The notes beneath the pieces are model-generated. The model saw only the letters and a list, made by a program, of their open reading frames with translations. It was not told where the DNA came from and made no database searches. DNA of 64,000 nt from Tsukamurella sp. 1534. GTDB lineage: Bacteria > Actinomycetota > Actinomycetes > Mycobacteriales > Mycobacteriaceae. Below are positions 25,501 to 34,578 of the stretch, piece after piece (position 1 is the first letter of the stretch; every line of letters starts with the position of its first letter). Made by a program: the position numbers and the translations under genes. Where the stretch lies: assembly GCF_000312385.1 (NCBI RefSeq), contig NZ_HE997626.1:1181996-1245995 (forward strand), read 5' to 3'.

Positions 25501-26257
25501 CGTCGATCAGGCTCGCCGATCGCAAGCGGATCAGCGCGGGCGGCCCCTGCAGCAGGTAGCGCCGGGCCAGGCGTCGCGGCTCCTTGATGAGCCGGTAGAG
25601 CCACTCCGCTCCGGCGCGCTGCCACCGCTCGGGCGCCCGCTCCACCATGCCCGCCAGGAAGTCGGCGGCCGCGCCGAACGGCAACAGGACATCGGCTCCC
25701 GTGGCAGGCCCCAGCTCGTCGATCCACTGTTCCTGGCGCGGCTTGCCCAGCCCCACCACCAGCACCGCCGGGCCGGCGTCGCGCACGGCGCGGGCGAGCC
25801 GCCGGGCCGAATCGTGATCGTCCACCTCGGCGCGCTCCGGCGACCAGAACCCCGCGATGCGGAGCTCCGGGTACCGCTCGGACAGGGTCCGCTCGAGCCG
25901 CCGGTGCATGATCGGAGTGCCTCCGAAGAACCCGACGGGCCACCCCCTCGCCGCTGCGACGGCGATCACCTCGGGAAGCAGGTCGGCGCCGGTGACTCGG
26001 GGCCAGTCACGACGGGTGAGCATCGCGCCGCGCCGCGCGACCGGGGCCCCGTCGGCCACGAAGAGCCACTCCACGGCGCGACCGAGGGGGCGGCGGCCAC
26101 CGCCGAAATGGTGGAGGTGATCCACGTTCACCGAGCACACCGCGAGCGGGCGGCCGGTCCCGGCGCCGACGCGGGCGCCGATCCGGTCGAGTACGTCCGC
26201 CCCGGTGACGCGGACGACCGCGGATCGATCGACCAGGAGCGCCGGACGGGTGCTCAC
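25460..26257 (-). CDS. WecG/TagA/CpsF-family glycosyltransferase
   Basis: 265 aa from GTG 26257. CSVNVDHLHHFGGG is the T/N-x-N substrate strand, VADGAPVARRGAM the catalytic Asp loop (D-G in WecG/TagA), VGFFGGTPIMHRRL the nucleotide-sugar site, and VLVVGLGKPRQEQWI the conserved GxPxQE motif. Family members transfer ManNAc or glucuronosyl-type sugars to a lipid-linked acceptor. Start overlaps the stop of the acetyltransferase (GTGA). Confidence 0.85.
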   Translation of the reverse strand: MSTRPALLVDRSAVVRVTGADVLDRIGARVGAGTGRPLAVCSVNVDHLHHFGGGRRPLGRAVEWLFVADGAPVARRGAMLTRRDWPRVTGADLLPEVIAVAAARGWPVGFFGGTPIMHRRLERTLSERYPELRIAGFWSPERAEVDDHDSARRLARAVRDAGPAVLVVGLGKPRQEQWIDELGPATGADVLLPFGAAADFLAGMVERAPERWQRAGAEWLYRLIKEPRRLARRYLLQGPPALIRLRSASLIDVTWPSAAEQDVRP

Positions 26258-26895
26258 CGCGCCATCCGTTCGAGGGACGCCCGCGTCTCCGCGTCGTTGT
26301 CGAGCACCCAGATCTCGTGGTCCGTCGGCCTCGCGTCGTACTCCCGCAGCACTCTCCGGAGCCCGCGGCGCGACCACCCCATCGTGTGCAGGGCGCCGGC
26401 GGGCCCCGGATTGTCCACCGCGATCGGCCCCACGACCCGGGGGAGGCGATGGGGAGCGCCGAACGCGTTCCGCACCATCGTGGCCGCAGCCCACCGCACG
26501 ATCGCGGGGTCGCCCGCCACCGCCCATGCGTAGAACTCGCCCGTCCTCGAGAACGGGTCGACGCCGCAGACCCCGAACTCGCCGATGACGCGCTCACCGC
26601 CGTTCCGGTGCTGCACGAGCACCGCGATCGACACCCCGTCGTGGCGCGCCCCGCGGCTCCGCAGCAGCGACACCCACTCGAACCACCGCTCGGCGGAACT
26701 CTCGTCCGCCCACGCGCGCTCCGAGGATCCGAACGCCGGCGCCAGGATGTCCGCGTGCCGGAGCCGGACGTCCCGCCACCCCGCGTAGTCGCGCAGTCGC
26801 GGTGCGCGCAGCGAGTAGCGCCGACCGCCGGTCAGAAGCGAACCGTAGGACTCCTGGCAGCGGTGCCCTGGCCTGCTCCGGTCGAGGATGCTCAT
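26254..26895 (-). CDS. GNAT-family N-acetyltransferase
   Basis: 213 aa. SLRAPRLRDYAGWRDVRLRH is the RimJ/RimL-type opening; VIGEFGVCGVDPFSRTGEFY and AVDNPGPAGALHTMGWSRRG (the N-P-x-A helix and end strand) close the fold. RimJ-like enzymes acetylate protein N-termini, but paralogues in polysaccharide loci acetylate amino sugars. Coupled to the TagA-like gene, so sugar acetylation is plausible. TACTAT on the minus strand (26907-26902) ends 7 nt before the ATG, indicating a leaderless transcript. Confidence 0.7.
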   Translation of the reverse strand: MSILDRSRPGHRCQESYGSLLTGGRRYSLRAPRLRDYAGWRDVRLRHADILAPAFGSSERAWADESSAERWFEWVSLLRSRGARHDGVSIAVLVQHRNGGERVIGEFGVCGVDPFSRTGEFYAWAVAGDPAIVRWAAATMVRNAFGAPHRLPRVVGPIAVDNPGPAGALHTMGWSRRGLRRVLREYDARPTDHEIWVLDNDAETRASLERMAR

Positions 26896-26901
26896 GATGA
26901 C

Positions 26902-26907
26902 ATAGTA
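26902..26907 (-). promoter_or_regulatory. -10 box of a leaderless promoter
   Basis: TACTAT reads toward the acetyltransferase/TagA pair; its last base is 7 nt from ATG 26895, with no ribosome-binding site in between. Confidence 0.5.
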
Positions 26908-27006
26908 GGATGAACGCCCGGAACCCTGAAGTTGCGACTGCGACGTAGGTGTCCGTGTGCGGCGCACCGCCGCAGCTCCACGGGGTGATCGAGAGGGCCG
27001 ACCGGA

Positions 27007-27924
27007 ATGAACGTTGCCGACTTCCTGCGCTGGGCGCTGACGAAACCCGCGATCATCGCCCTCGTGATCGTGGCGGCCCTGCTCGGTGGCATCCAGGGCT
27101 GGCGGTCGACCTCGTCGCACTACGAGTCCTCCGCGGCCGTCCTGGTGATCCCTCCCGGAGCGGGGAGCACCGTCCCGTACGACAACCCGTTCACGCGGCT
27201 CGACAGCGGCACCGCGCAGGTGGCGTTCATCCTCACCACCGCCGCGCAGTCGGACGCGGGCCGGGCGGCCGTCGCGAAGACCGGTGCCTCGCCCGACGTC
27301 CCCCTGGCCTCCGTCGCGGGTGAGGGGAACGTCGCGCAGTTGTCGCCCCAGATCACCTTCACCGTCTCCGGCCCCACCCCCGAGGTCAGCCAGGCGGGAG
27401 CCAAGGCGCTCGTCGCGTTCTTCCACGAACGCCTGTACGCCATGCAGAAGGACGCCGGCGTCGCGGACGGGACCTACGCCGACCTCCGCGTTCCGGTCGC
27501 CCCCACGCCCGGCGTCGAGGTGGGCGGCGACGCCTTCCGCGCGGCGGTGGGCCTGGCGATGGGGGCCGCGCTCGCCGCGCTCCTCCTCGCGCTGACGACC
27601 ACCGCCGCCCTCGAAGCGATCAGGCGGCGGCGGGCGGGCGCGAAGGCGGGCGCACCCGCCGGTGAGACGGCGGCCGGGACGGGCTCCGGCACGGACCCCG
27701 GTGCGACGCCGGCCCCCGCGACTGCGGGCGCGGCCACCTCGAGTCCCCCGGCCACCCCGGCCGCGCAGGCCGCGCGGGAGCCCGGCGCAGCGGCGCGGCG
27801 CGCGATGACACGGTGGCGCGACCGGGTCGAGGAGGTTCCCGAGGAGTCGGAGTTCCCACTCCCCGTCATGGACGACGGCGAGGCCGGCGAGACCGGGCGG
27901 TCGCAGTCACGATCCGCGCGATGA
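27007..27924 (+). CDS. Wzz/chain-length-determinant-like membrane protein
   Basis: 305 aa. Membrane segments at about residues 15-32 and 180-202 flank a ~150-residue outside domain that begins WRSTSSHYESSAAVLVIPPG, typical of polysaccharide co-polymerases. The C-terminal cytoplasmic tail is rich in Ala, Gly, Pro and Thr and lacks a Walker tyrosine-kinase domain. It would set polymer chain length together with the next gene, whose ATG overlaps this stop. Confidence 0.7.
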   Translation: MNVADFLRWALTKPAIIALVIVAALLGGIQGWRSTSSHYESSAAVLVIPPGAGSTVPYDNPFTRLDSGTAQVAFILTTAAQSDAGRAAVAKTGASPDVPLASVAGEGNVAQLSPQITFTVSGPTPEVSQAGAKALVAFFHERLYAMQKDAGVADGTYADLRVPVAPTPGVEVGGDAFRAAVGLAMGAALAALLLALTTTAALEAIRRRRAGAKAGAPAGETAAGTGSGTDPGATPAPATAGAATSSPPATPAAQAAREPGAAARRAMTRWRDRVEEVPEESEFPLPVMDDGEAGETGRSQSRSAR

Positions 27925-29333
27925 CCGCGGTCCTCGGCCGCGGCGCCCCGTCGGAGGCACCCGGGGCACCGTCGCCGCGGACGGGGCCCGCCGGGACCCT
28001 CCGGACCCACGGCGGCGGCGCCGCGCTGTTCCTCGGCGTCGCGTCGTTCTTCCTACTGTCCATGCGGCAGACGTTCTCGGTGCCCGGAACCTTCGGGATG
28101 AGCCTCGCCCAATCCCTGTTCGCCGGCGCCGCACTGCTCTGGGTGTTCACCATCATCACGCGGCACGCCGAGCCGATCCGCGATCGCGTCGTGCTGATCG
28201 TGGTGCTGGCCTACGTGACCGCGTCCTTCCTGTCGTTCGGCGCCAGCATGATGCGTGGCGTCCCCTACGTCGCGCAGGTCGCCCTCGACAGGTACATCCT
28301 CGTGGACCTCTGCCTCCTCGGGATGGTCCTGTTCATCCTCACCGTGGTGCGCAGTACCGACGCCTATCGCACGATCATCGGCGCCATCGTGCTCGGCGGC
28401 ACCGCGTCGGCGGGGTTCGCCCTCGTGATGGTGTCCACCGGCATCGATCTGGCCGCCGACTTCCGCATTCCCGGCCTCAAGGCCAACGACTACGTGATCG
28501 TCAAGAACCTTCTCCGCGAGGGGATCTCCCGCCCCCAGGGGAGCGCGGGGCACCCGCTGGAGCTCAGCGCCGTCCTCACCGTCGTCCTCCCCCTCGCCCT
28601 CGCGCTCGTCTTCGAGGCCCGGCGGCGGCGGAGCTCCACCCAGTGGTTGTGGGCGGGATGCACCGCCGTCCTCATGGCGGGTGCCCTCGTCACCGTCTCG
28701 CGATCGGCGGTCGTCGGCACCGCCGCCGCCGTCCTGGTGATGTGCTGGCGCTGGCCCATCCGGCGCATCGCCGTCCTGGTGGTGGTGGGCGGCGGCGCCG
28801 TCGGGATCGGGCTGGCCCTGCAGATGAAGTTCATGACCGCGATGCTGCAGACCTTCCAGGGCGTGGTCTCCGACTCGTCGATCAAGTCGCGCCAGATCGG
28901 GCTCGACTACGCGGCCACCCACTTCTGGGAGCACCCGTGGCTCGGACAGGGCGTCGGTGCGTACCCGGCGCTGAAACAGCCGGTCCTCGACAACCAGTAC
29001 GTCTCCCGGCTCATGGAGGCCGGCGTCATCGGCCTGCTCGCGTTCGTCGCGGCCCTCGCCGCGGCCCTGTTCATGGCTGTGCGCACCTCCGCCGCGCGGG
29101 AGCGATCCGTGGCGGAACTCGGCGGTGGCGTGGCCGGTTCGCTGGCCGCGGTCATCATCATCTCGCTGATCCTCGACACCGCCGGATTCGCCCAGATCTG
29201 GTATCTCACATGGATCCTCGTCGCGCTCGCCGGCGTGGGGCACCGCCTCGCCCGGGACGGGGAGGGCTTCGGCCCCATCACCACGACCGGAGCGGGTATC
29301 CCGCCCCGTGCCGTGCGGGCCTCGGGCACCTGA
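27921..29333 (+). CDS. Wzy-like O-antigen polymerase/ligase membrane protein
   Basis: 470 aa with about 11-12 membrane segments. The largest outside loop region carries RPQGSAGHPLELS and, later, FWEHPWLGQGVGAYPALKQP. The H-P-W/x-x-G-x-G pattern is the mark of the O-antigen ligase/polymerase (Wzy_C) family. Such proteins join repeat units on the outer face of the membrane. Coupled to the Wzz-like gene (ATGA). With the flippase and initiating transferase it completes a Wzx/Wzy route. Confidence 0.8.
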   Translation: MTAVLGRGAPSEAPGAPSPRTGPAGTLRTHGGGAALFLGVASFFLLSMRQTFSVPGTFGMSLAQSLFAGAALLWVFTIITRHAEPIRDRVVLIVVLAYVTASFLSFGASMMRGVPYVAQVALDRYILVDLCLLGMVLFILTVVRSTDAYRTIIGAIVLGGTASAGFALVMVSTGIDLAADFRIPGLKANDYVIVKNLLREGISRPQGSAGHPLELSAVLTVVLPLALALVFEARRRRSSTQWLWAGCTAVLMAGALVTVSRSAVVGTAAAVLVMCWRWPIRRIAVLVVVGGGAVGIGLALQMKFMTAMLQTFQGVVSDSSIKSRQIGLDYAATHFWEHPWLGQGVGAYPALKQPVLDNQYVSRLMEAGVIGLLAFVAALAAALFMAVRTSAARERSVAELGGGVAGSLAAVIIISLILDTAGFAQIWYLTWILVALAGVGHRLARDGEGFGPITTTGAGIPPRAVRASGT

Positions 29334-29437
29334 GAAGTCATCCTTCGTTCAACCCCCGTCCACCGTGTGCGGTCGCCCACCTCGGCCGATGGCACGTCTA
29401 ATGGGGCGGAGTTACGGATTGCAACGAGAGGAGCACG

Positions 29438-30514
29438 ATGACGTTCACCCGGGAGATCGATCGACGGTCCGCCGTCCGCCTCGCGGCCGCGGGTGCGCTC
29501 GCGGCGGCCGCGGGCACCGCGGTCGCCGGCACAGCGCGCGCCGAACCCGGCACGGTGAAGGCACTGCAACTGAACCTGTGGCTCAACGGCACGAAGGTGC
29601 GCGGGGGCATCGCCGCCGCCGCGGACGCGGTGCAGGCGGTGGGCGCCGACATCGTGACGCTGTCCGAGGCCGCCAGCGGCACGAAGGCCCTCGCCGACGA
29701 GCTCGCGAAGCGCGGCGCGACCTACCACGCGGCACCGGGCGACGCGGGCATCCTCTCGCGCACCCCGCTCACCGCGATCGGCACGCTCCCCGGCGGTTTC
29801 ACCAAGGCCGAGACCACCGTCGCGGGCACCACGCTGGTCGTGTACTCCGCTCACCTGCAGTACAAGTGGTACGCGACCTACCTGCCCCGCGGTTACAACA
29901 GTGGCGCCGACTCCGGCGCGTACAAGGGGTGGGACAAGATCGCGAGCGGGCCCGTGACCGACGCGTCCGTGGTGCTGGAGGAGAACGCGGCGTCCGGCCG
30001 GCCCGAGGCGATCGACGGGTTCGTGGCCGATGCGCAGAAGGCGGTCTCGGCCGGCAAGGCCGTTCTCCTGGGCGGCGACTTCAACGAGCCGCCCGCCGCC
30101 GACTGGACCACGGAGACCAAGGACCTGTTCGACCACAACGGCGTCGTGGCGCCGTGGCAGTCGGCGTCCGCCCTGCAGGCGGCGGGTTTCGCCGACGCCT
30201 ACCGCACCGTGCACCCCAGTCCGGTCACGCACCCCGGCTTCACCTGGCCGGCGTCCAACACCGGCACGAAGTCCGACGGGACGCCCGTCGCCGTCGGAGA
30301 CCTCACCTGGGCCAAGGAGGCGGACGAGCGGGACCGCATCGACTACCTGTTCGCCCGCGGCCTCTCGCCGGTCTCGGCGTCCGTGGTGGGCCCGCGGGAG
30401 TCGATCGTGCGCAGCGAGCGCAGGGCCGAGACCTCGAGCGACGAATTCGTCCACGCCGACGGCGCCTGGCCCACCGACCACAAGGGCGTGACGGCGACGT
30501 TCCGGATCGGCTAG
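29438..30514 (+). CDS. secreted endonuclease/exonuclease/phosphatase-fold protein
   Basis: 358 aa. The N-terminus DRRSAVRLAAAGALAAAAG is a Tat-like signal (twin Arg then hydrophobic core) ending in ARAEP. The mature part shows the metal-dependent DNase-I/phosphatase fold: LQLNLWLNG, DIVTLSEAAS (Glu), VVYSAHLQYKWY, LLGGDFNEPP (Asp-Asn) and RIDYLFARGL (final Asp), plus a closing DHKGVTATF. Substrate could be nucleic acid, inositol phosphate or a phospholipid head group. GAGAGGAG precedes the ATG. Confidence 0.8.
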   Translation: MTFTREIDRRSAVRLAAAGALAAAAGTAVAGTARAEPGTVKALQLNLWLNGTKVRGGIAAAADAVQAVGADIVTLSEAASGTKALADELAKRGATYHAAPGDAGILSRTPLTAIGTLPGGFTKAETTVAGTTLVVYSAHLQYKWYATYLPRGYNSGADSGAYKGWDKIASGPVTDASVVLEENAASGRPEAIDGFVADAQKAVSAGKAVLLGGDFNEPPAADWTTETKDLFDHNGVVAPWQSASALQAAGFADAYRTVHPSPVTHPGFTWPASNTGTKSDGTPVAVGDLTWAKEADERDRIDYLFARGLSPVSASVVGPRESIVRSERRAETSSDEFVHADGAWPTDHKGVTATFRIG

Positions 30515-30533
30515 CCGCGCACCGTTGCGCGGC
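30514..30533 (+). terminator. perfect hairpin after the secreted hydrolase gene
   Basis: GCCGCGCA (30514-30521) and TGCGCGGC (30526-30533) form a perfect 8-bp GC stem with a CCGT loop right at the stop codon. There is no T-run, as is common for actinobacterial terminators. Confidence 0.4.
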
Positions 30534-30638
30534 ATGCGGGCCGTGTGATCGACTGGGTGGGCACCGTTCGACGGTGCCGCGCTCCTGTTCCGTCCGGGAC
30601 CGCGTCTCCTGTCACCGTCAGGGCGGCCATGAGGCCGC

Positions 30639-31805
30639 ATGTCGCACAGCGTATTCCGCCGCCGCCCCGTCGTGGGGCTCTGGCTGGTGTTCTTCGTCAA
30701 CGGCGCGGTGCTCTCCGCCTGGGCGCCCCGGATCCCGGAGATCGCAACCGGTCTCGCGCTCTCCGACGCCGCGTTGGGCGGCGCGCTCTTCGGGGTCGCC
30801 GGGGGCTCCGTGCCCGCACTGGTCGCCGCCGGTTCCCTGCTCCGCCGGGTCGACTGCCGGCCGGTGTGCCTCACGGCGGGGGCGGCGTTCGCCGGCGGCC
30901 TCCCGCTCCTCGCCACGGCGGACGGCCCGCTCGCGCTCGGGGCGGCACTGGCTCTGCTCGGCGCCGCATCGGGCGTTCTCGACGTGGCGATGAACACCGC
31001 GGGCGTCGAATTCGGCTCGCGCCGGGGCGCATCCGTCCTCTCCCGGCTGCACGGCGGCTACAGCCTGGGCGTGCTGGCCGGCGCGGCGGGCGGCGACATC
31101 GCGACCCGCACCGGGATCGGGGTGGGCCCGCACTTCCTCGCCTGGTCGGCGCTGCTGCTCGTCCTGCTCGCGATCGCCGCGGCGCACCTGCCCCGGCGGG
31201 CACCGTCGGACGGCGAGCCCGACGATCCGCGCCCGGCCCGGGGAATGCCGGGCGGCGTCACCGTGGGAATCGCGGCGCTGGCCGTCGCGGCGCTCCTCCT
31301 GGAGGGGACGCTCACGGACTGGACCGCGCTGCTGCTCGCCCGCGATCACGAGGCGGGCCGAGCGACCGGCGCCTCGGCGGTGGTGGCGTTCAGCCTCGCC
31401 ATGTTCGTCTCCCGCACCGCCGGCGACCGCGTGCTGGGCGCGGTAGGGCGCGACCGGTTCCTCCTGCTCGCGGCGGCGGTGGTCGCGGCGGGCACCGCCG
31501 TCGCGCCGCTGACGCCCGGGTGGGCCGGGGCCTACGCCGGCATCGTGGCGGCGGGCCTGGTTCTGGGGCCGGTGTTCCCGGCCGCGGTGGCGGCCGCCGC
31601 CGAGCGCTCCCCCGGGTCGGTCGCCGCCGCGACCGCGGCGGTCAGCGCCGTCGGCTACCTCGCGTACCTGGGCGGACCGCCGCTGGTGGGCTTCCTCGCC
31701 GACCGCTGGTCGCTTCCCGTCACGGTCGCGGCCGTGGGCGCCTCGTGCGCGGCGGTGTTCGCCGCCGGGGCTCACGGCAGACGGCGGCACTGTGCCGATG
31801 CATGA
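30639..31805 (+). CDS. MFS transporter (YbjJ-like)
   Basis: 388 aa, 12 predicted membrane segments. FFVNGAVLSAWAPRIPEIA and the loop MNTAGVEFGSRRGASVLSRLHGGYSLG follow the YbjJ/FucP-like MFS subgroup. Substrate unknown; related proteins are sugar or drug permeases. It is separated from the upstream hydrolase by 124 bp and from the lipase by 108 bp, so is probably a single-gene unit. Confidence 0.75.
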   Translation: MSHSVFRRRPVVGLWLVFFVNGAVLSAWAPRIPEIATGLALSDAALGGALFGVAGGSVPALVAAGSLLRRVDCRPVCLTAGAAFAGGLPLLATADGPLALGAALALLGAASGVLDVAMNTAGVEFGSRRGASVLSRLHGGYSLGVLAGAAGGDIATRTGIGVGPHFLAWSALLLVLLAIAAAHLPRRAPSDGEPDDPRPARGMPGGVTVGIAALAVAALLLEGTLTDWTALLLARDHEAGRATGASAVVAFSLAMFVSRTAGDRVLGAVGRDRFLLLAAAVVAAGTAVAPLTPGWAGAYAGIVAAGLVLGPVFPAAVAAAAERSPGSVAAATAAVSAVGYLAYLGGPPLVGFLADRWSLPVTVAAVGASCAAVFAAGAHGRRRHCADA

Positions 31806-31913
31806 ACACCCGGCATTGATGTTGTGCTCATGCCCGCTGGTCGCGGCCGCGGGCCCGTGTGACTCTGACCTCGTCAGCCGCCGTGCGCGGCCCCGAAGCG
31901 GAGGACCTCCCGT

Positions 31914-33287
31914 ATGAAAGTGCAACTGCAACGGGGGAAGTCGCTGCGGCTCCTGGCCGTCGCGACGGCGATCACCGTATGCCTGGCCGGCGCGCCGTCG
32001 GCGGCCGCCGACCCCTCGGCGCCGCCCGCGCCACCGTCACCGGGCATCGGCCCGTTCCCGCCCGACCAGAACCAGCTGCCGAGCCTGCCCAGGGAACCGG
32101 AGATCTACGACAAGCTCCCGATTCCGGTGCCCGACAAGGACCCCTGGTACCGGGACCCGGTGGACATCGCGTCCTATCGACCCGGGCAGATCGTGCGCAC
32201 CCGCGAGGTGCAGACCCGGGTGCTCGGGATCCCGTTCCCCGTGTACACCAAGCAACTGCTGTACCGCTCCGAGGACGTGCACGGCCGGCCGATCGTCACC
32301 GCGACGTCGGTGATCGTGCCCGGCATCCCGTGGCACGGTTCGCCGCGCCCGGTGGTCAGCTACCAGGAGGCCATCGACTCCACCGACTCCTCGTGCAACC
32401 CGTCGTACACGCTGCAGACCGGCACCATGAAGGAGGCCGCGCTCGCGGTCTACTGGCTGGCACAGGGATTCGCGATCAACGTGCCCGATTTCGACGGTAA
32501 GTTCAACACCTTCAACACCTACGCCGAGGGCAAGATGGTGCTCGACGGCCTGCGCGCGATGAAGAACGACAAGACCCTGGGCCTCAAGGACTCCGGGATC
32601 GCGCTCTACGGCTACTCGGGCGGCGGCTCCGGCTCGATGCGGGCGGCCGAGCTGCGCAAGACCTACGCGCCCGACGTGAAGATCCTCGGTGCCGCGTTCG
32701 GCGGCGCACCGGCGAACCTGGTGAAACAGGCCGAGTACGCCACGGTGAAGCAGCCGGGCGTCACCGGCACCAGCAGCTTCACCATGTGGCTCGGGTTCGT
32801 GGGCCTCAGCCGCGAATACCCCGACGTGTTCGACGCGAAGAAGATGCTCACCCCCGCGGGGCAGCGGATCATCGCCGACATCCAGAAGCGCTGCGTGTAC
32901 ACCCACGCGCTCACCGGGATCTGGCGGCCGATCAGCGAGTACTACCAGCCCGGGAAGTCCCTCGCCGAGACTCCTGCGGTCCAGAAGGTGCTGCGGGACA
33001 ACAGCCTCGGCCACCACGTGCCCGACATCCCGTTGCTCTGGTTCCACGCCCCGTGGGACGAGCTGATCCCCCCGCGCGAGGTGGTGATCCCCACGGCGAA
33101 AGCGCTGTACGAGAAGGGGGCCGACATGCGCTTCTTCACCTTCCCCGCGCCCGAACACCTCACCGTCTCCGCCGCGGGCTGGATGCCGGCCATGATCTGG
33201 ATCAGCGCCGTGCTGCGCGGGATGTCCCCCGGGCCGCGGTTCTTCCTGCCGTGGCAGCCGCTGCCGGAGGGATTCCCCGGCAGCTGA
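31914..33287 (+). CDS. secreted lipase (LIP family triacylglycerol lipase)
   Basis: 457 aa. Signal peptide ends near GAPSAAADP and is followed by a Pro-rich linker. The alpha/beta-hydrolase core resembles Candida LipA and mycobacterial/Nocardia secreted lipases: VVSYQEAIDSTDSSCNPSY, the nucleophile elbow ALYGYSGGGSG (Ser235), LLWFHAPWDELIP (Asp) and FPAPEHLTV (His). It would hydrolyse acylglycerols outside the cell. GGAGGACCTCCCGT precedes the ATG. It meets the convergent regulator gene with no gap. Confidence 0.85.
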   Translation: MKVQLQRGKSLRLLAVATAITVCLAGAPSAAADPSAPPAPPSPGIGPFPPDQNQLPSLPREPEIYDKLPIPVPDKDPWYRDPVDIASYRPGQIVRTREVQTRVLGIPFPVYTKQLLYRSEDVHGRPIVTATSVIVPGIPWHGSPRPVVSYQEAIDSTDSSCNPSYTLQTGTMKEAALAVYWLAQGFAINVPDFDGKFNTFNTYAEGKMVLDGLRAMKNDKTLGLKDSGIALYGYSGGGSGSMRAAELRKTYAPDVKILGAAFGGAPANLVKQAEYATVKQPGVTGTSSFTMWLGFVGLSREYPDVFDAKKMLTPAGQRIIADIQKRCVYTHALTGIWRPISEYYQPGKSLAETPAVQKVLRDNSLGHHVPDIPLLWFHAPWDELIPPREVVIPTAKALYEKGADMRFFTFPAPEHLTVSAAGWMPAMIWISAVLRGMSPGPRFFLPWQPLPEGFPGS

Positions 33288-34448
33288 TCACGCGCCGTCG
33301 GGCACGGCGCCCTCGGACTCCACGTCGCTCACCAGGAGCGCCGCCCGGAGCAGTGCGGCGCCCTCGATGGTGGACGGGTCCGCGCCCGTGATGCCCGCGA
33401 GGCGGGACAGCCGGTACGGCACGGTGTTGCGGTGCACGTGCAGGATGCGCGCCGTGGCCGCCTGGTTGCCGTCGGACCGGACGAACGCCCGGAGCGTGGC
33501 CTCCAGGTCGGGGTGCTCCCGGACCGCTGCGGCGAGGGCGCGCAACGGTTTCCGGTCCTCCTCCGATCGCAGCGTCAGCAGCGCGAAGCGCTCCGACTCG
33601 GGCGTCGCCGGCACCGGGGACGGCGGGCCGAGCGCGCGCACCGCCCGTACGATCCGGGCGTCCGTCACCGCCGCCGGCACCCCGGCCGCGGTCTCCGCCA
33701 GCGCGACGCCGGCGTGGAAGAAGGCACCGTCGTCCCCGCACGCCTCCAGCAGGCCCTGGGTGACCGCAGCGCGCGCCTCGTCGCGATCCGCGGGAATCAG
33801 CGCGACCCACCCGCGATCGTCGGGGACGAACAGGGCGCCGTGCGCGGCCAGCATCCGCTCGAGCCCGCGCACCGCGAGCGGCGGTGCGCCGGGCACGAGG
33901 CGCAGATCGAGCGCCGAATACCTTTCCGCGGGCGCGATCCGGGCCGCCGCGGCGAGATCCGGCCGGGCCTCACCGGCCAGCAGCGCGGCGGCGAACGCCC
34001 GGCGCGCCTCGCTGCGCGCCGCCGACGTCTCGCCGAGGCTCCCCGCGGCCACGGTGATCCGGGTGGTGACCTCCGCGACGTGCCGGGTGATCGTCGGGAC
34101 CATCGCTGTGATGCTGCGCAGCCGCTCCTCGTCGCTGCCGGCCACCAGTTCGTCCCAGAGCAGGCGGGTCACCTCGTGGTAGGCGTCGAGGATCTCGGAC
34201 AGGTCCGCGCCGTCGCGGATCCGTTCGAGCGCCAGCTCCACCATCGGCTGCATCTCCAGTTCCGTGGGCGGGCTGCCCGTGGCGAGGGTGTGGAAGAGGA
34301 GATCGATGTTGCCGCGGAGGCCGTCGTCGAAACCGGAGGCCACCATCGCGGGCGGCAGCGCGTCGTAGGAGATCCGCGAACCGTAGAGATCGCCCGCCAG
34401 CCTGCTCACCTCCCGGTGCAGGCCGTGCAGGTTCGGATCGGTCGACAT
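33288..34448 (-). CDS. PucR-type helix-turn-helix regulator
   Basis: 386 aa. The N-terminal half is helical (RsbRD/ CdaR-like, with MPMVELALERIRDG-type helices), and the C-terminus has the PucR HTH: FVRSDGNQAATARILHVHRN and TVPYRLSRLAGI. It is divergent from the acyl-CoA ligase at 34579 with 130 bp between starts, so it most likely controls that gene. The inducer is unknown. Confidence 0.75.
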   Translation of the reverse strand: MSTDPNLHGLHREVSRLAGDLYGSRISYDALPPAMVASGFDDGLRGNIDLLFHTLATGSPPTELEMQPMVELALERIRDGADLSEILDAYHEVTRLLWDELVAGSDEERLRSITAMVPTITRHVAEVTTRITVAAGSLGETSAARSEARRAFAAALLAGEARPDLAAAARIAPAERYSALDLRLVPGAPPLAVRGLERMLAAHGALFVPDDRGWVALIPADRDEARAAVTQGLLEACGDDGAFFHAGVALAETAAGVPAAVTDARIVRAVRALGPPSPVPATPESERFALLTLRSEEDRKPLRALAAAVREHPDLEATLRAFVRSDGNQAATARILHVHRNTVPYRLSRLAGITGADPSTIEGAALLRAALLVSDVESEGAVPDGA

Positions 34449-34578
34449 CGCCTTCGATTATTCATCGGCACAACGACGGTCGCGGAGATTTCGGCCGATC
34501 GACAGCGGACCGTCGGGCGGCCCGCCGCGACGATGGACGCACGGCCGTTCCGGCCCCGAACCGAGGAGGACGCGCACG

